Below, piece after piece: positions 63,682 to 64,000 of a stretch of 64,000 nucleotides of DNA. The stretch's first letter is position 1. Every line of letters starts with the position of its first letter. The stretch covers positions 1 through 64,000 of the forward strand of contig CALWSR010000014.1 in the NCBI GenBank assembly GCA_944384265.1. The letters run 5' to 3'. The stretch is from an uncultured Clostridia bacterium. Its GTDB lineage: Bacteria > Bacillota > Clostridia > Lachnospirales > Anaerotignaceae. The position numbers and the translations under genes are program-made. The notes under the pieces are model-generated. The model was given only the letters and a program-made list of their open reading frames with translations, was not told the DNA's origin and did no database searches.

Positions 63682-64000
63682 ATGAAAATATCAACAAAAG
63701 GACGCTATGGTATTCGTCTTATGATTTGTTTGGCATTGCAGTATGAAAAAACAAGCCATATCCCTCTCAAAACCATTGCACAGCAGCAAGAGATTTCAGA
63801 AAAATATCTGGAGCAAATTATCAATCCCCTTACAAAAGCGGGATTGGTTAAAAGCTTTCGAGGCGCCCAGGGCGGCTACTCTTTGATAAAGGACCCTTCA
63901 GAAATCACAGTAGGCTCTATACTGCGTATTTTAGAAGGCTCTCTTTCCCCTGTGGACTGCTTGGAGCATAGCCCCTGCAAAAGGGCTGATGTATGCGCTT
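63682..64000 (+). CDS. Rrf2/IscR-family transcriptional regulator (partial, runs off window)
   Basis: First 106 codons of a winged-helix regulator: MKISTKGRYGIRLMICLALQ, recognition helix around ISEKYLEQIINPLTKAGLV in part, the wing FRGAQGGYSL, and SPVDCLEHSPCKRADVC with three cysteines spaced as in the [2Fe-2S] ligand region of IscR. Such proteins control iron-sulfur cluster assembly genes, which could lie just beyond the right edge. GGTGGG precedes the ATG. The C-terminus is not in the window. Confidence 0.88.
   Translation, partial: MKISTKGRYGIRLMICLALQYEKTSHIPLKTIAQQQEISEKYLEQIINPLTKAGLVKSFRGAQGGYSLIKDPSEITVGSILRILEGSLSPVDCLEHSPCKRADVCA

Overview
The window is a low-GC, strongly A+T-rich segment of a clostridial Firmicute chromosome. 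A spore-former is indicated by an alpha/beta small acid-soluble spore protein and SpoIVFA/SpoIVFB-like genes. A complete acrylate-pathway gene set (propionate CoA-transferase, lactoyl-CoA dehydratase A/B with its activator, acyl-CoA dehydrogenase with EtfBA), a nine-gene V-type ATPase operon and the SCIFF peptide system together point to an Anaerotignum-like (formerly Clostridium propionicum/neopropionicum) alanine/lactate fermenter. The genus is inferred from recalled family similarity, not from a search. Most genes lie on the minus strand.

Layout. 1-718: non-coding, repeats and the terminator of the V-ATPase operon. 719-9315 (-): V/A-type ATPase ntpFIKECGABD; its c-subunit carries the residues that bind Na+ in Enterococcus hirae. 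9316-13015: decayed zinc-ribbon gene, Nudix hydrolase, Hsp33, methyltransferase, SASP. 13110-16431 (+): promoter, lysine riboswitch, asd, a structured spacer, dapA, dapB, i.e. lysine/diaminopimelate synthesis. 16455-19560: membrane protein, repeat cluster, a gene relic, SpoIVFB, and a SpoIVFA that appears split by a frameshift. 19678-26596 (-): a MacA/MacB-type efflux ABC system co-transcribed with its own two-component system and a TolC-like protein. 26820-30620: thioredoxin-fold lipoprotein, alanine racemase, two small membrane proteins.

30784-35674 (-): lcdC-lcdA-lcdB-pct, which convert lactate via lactoyl-CoA to acryloyl-CoA. 36259-39924: methionine aminopeptidase with a SEC-C motif, a cytidylate-kinase-like gene, and two tandem IS200-type elements, one of them interrupted by a 140-bp MITE. 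40005-43093 (-): acyl-CoA dehydrogenase-etfB-etfA, the probable acryloyl-CoA reductase that completes the pathway to propionyl-CoA. 43784-47121 (-): tig, clpP, clpX. 47346-48893 (-): secreted HtrA-like protease. 48894-50300: non-coding with a 200-bp tandem repeat. 50328-50590 (-): tRNA-Leu, tRNA-Phe, tRNA-Gly with a near-consensus promoter. 50696-54549: CPBP protease, an unrecognised secreted/coat-like protein and a SUKH-like protein.

54582-61892 (-): TIGR04086 membrane protein, scfA (SCIFF peptide, 46 aa), scfB (radical SAM maturase), secD, secF, recJ, apt. 62079-64000 (+): frameshifted PHP phosphoesterase, YbaK-type deacylase and the start of an Rrf2 regulator.

No CRISPR array, prophage or toxin-antitoxin island is visible. 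The most interesting material is the genome's small mobile or repetitive DNA (a 140-bp palindromic MITE in three copies, a ~200-260-bp dispersed intergenic element, tandem IS200 copies), an unassigned branched RNA-like structure between asd and dapA, several one-base frameshifts in homopolymer runs, and a strong terminator inside the acrylate operon.
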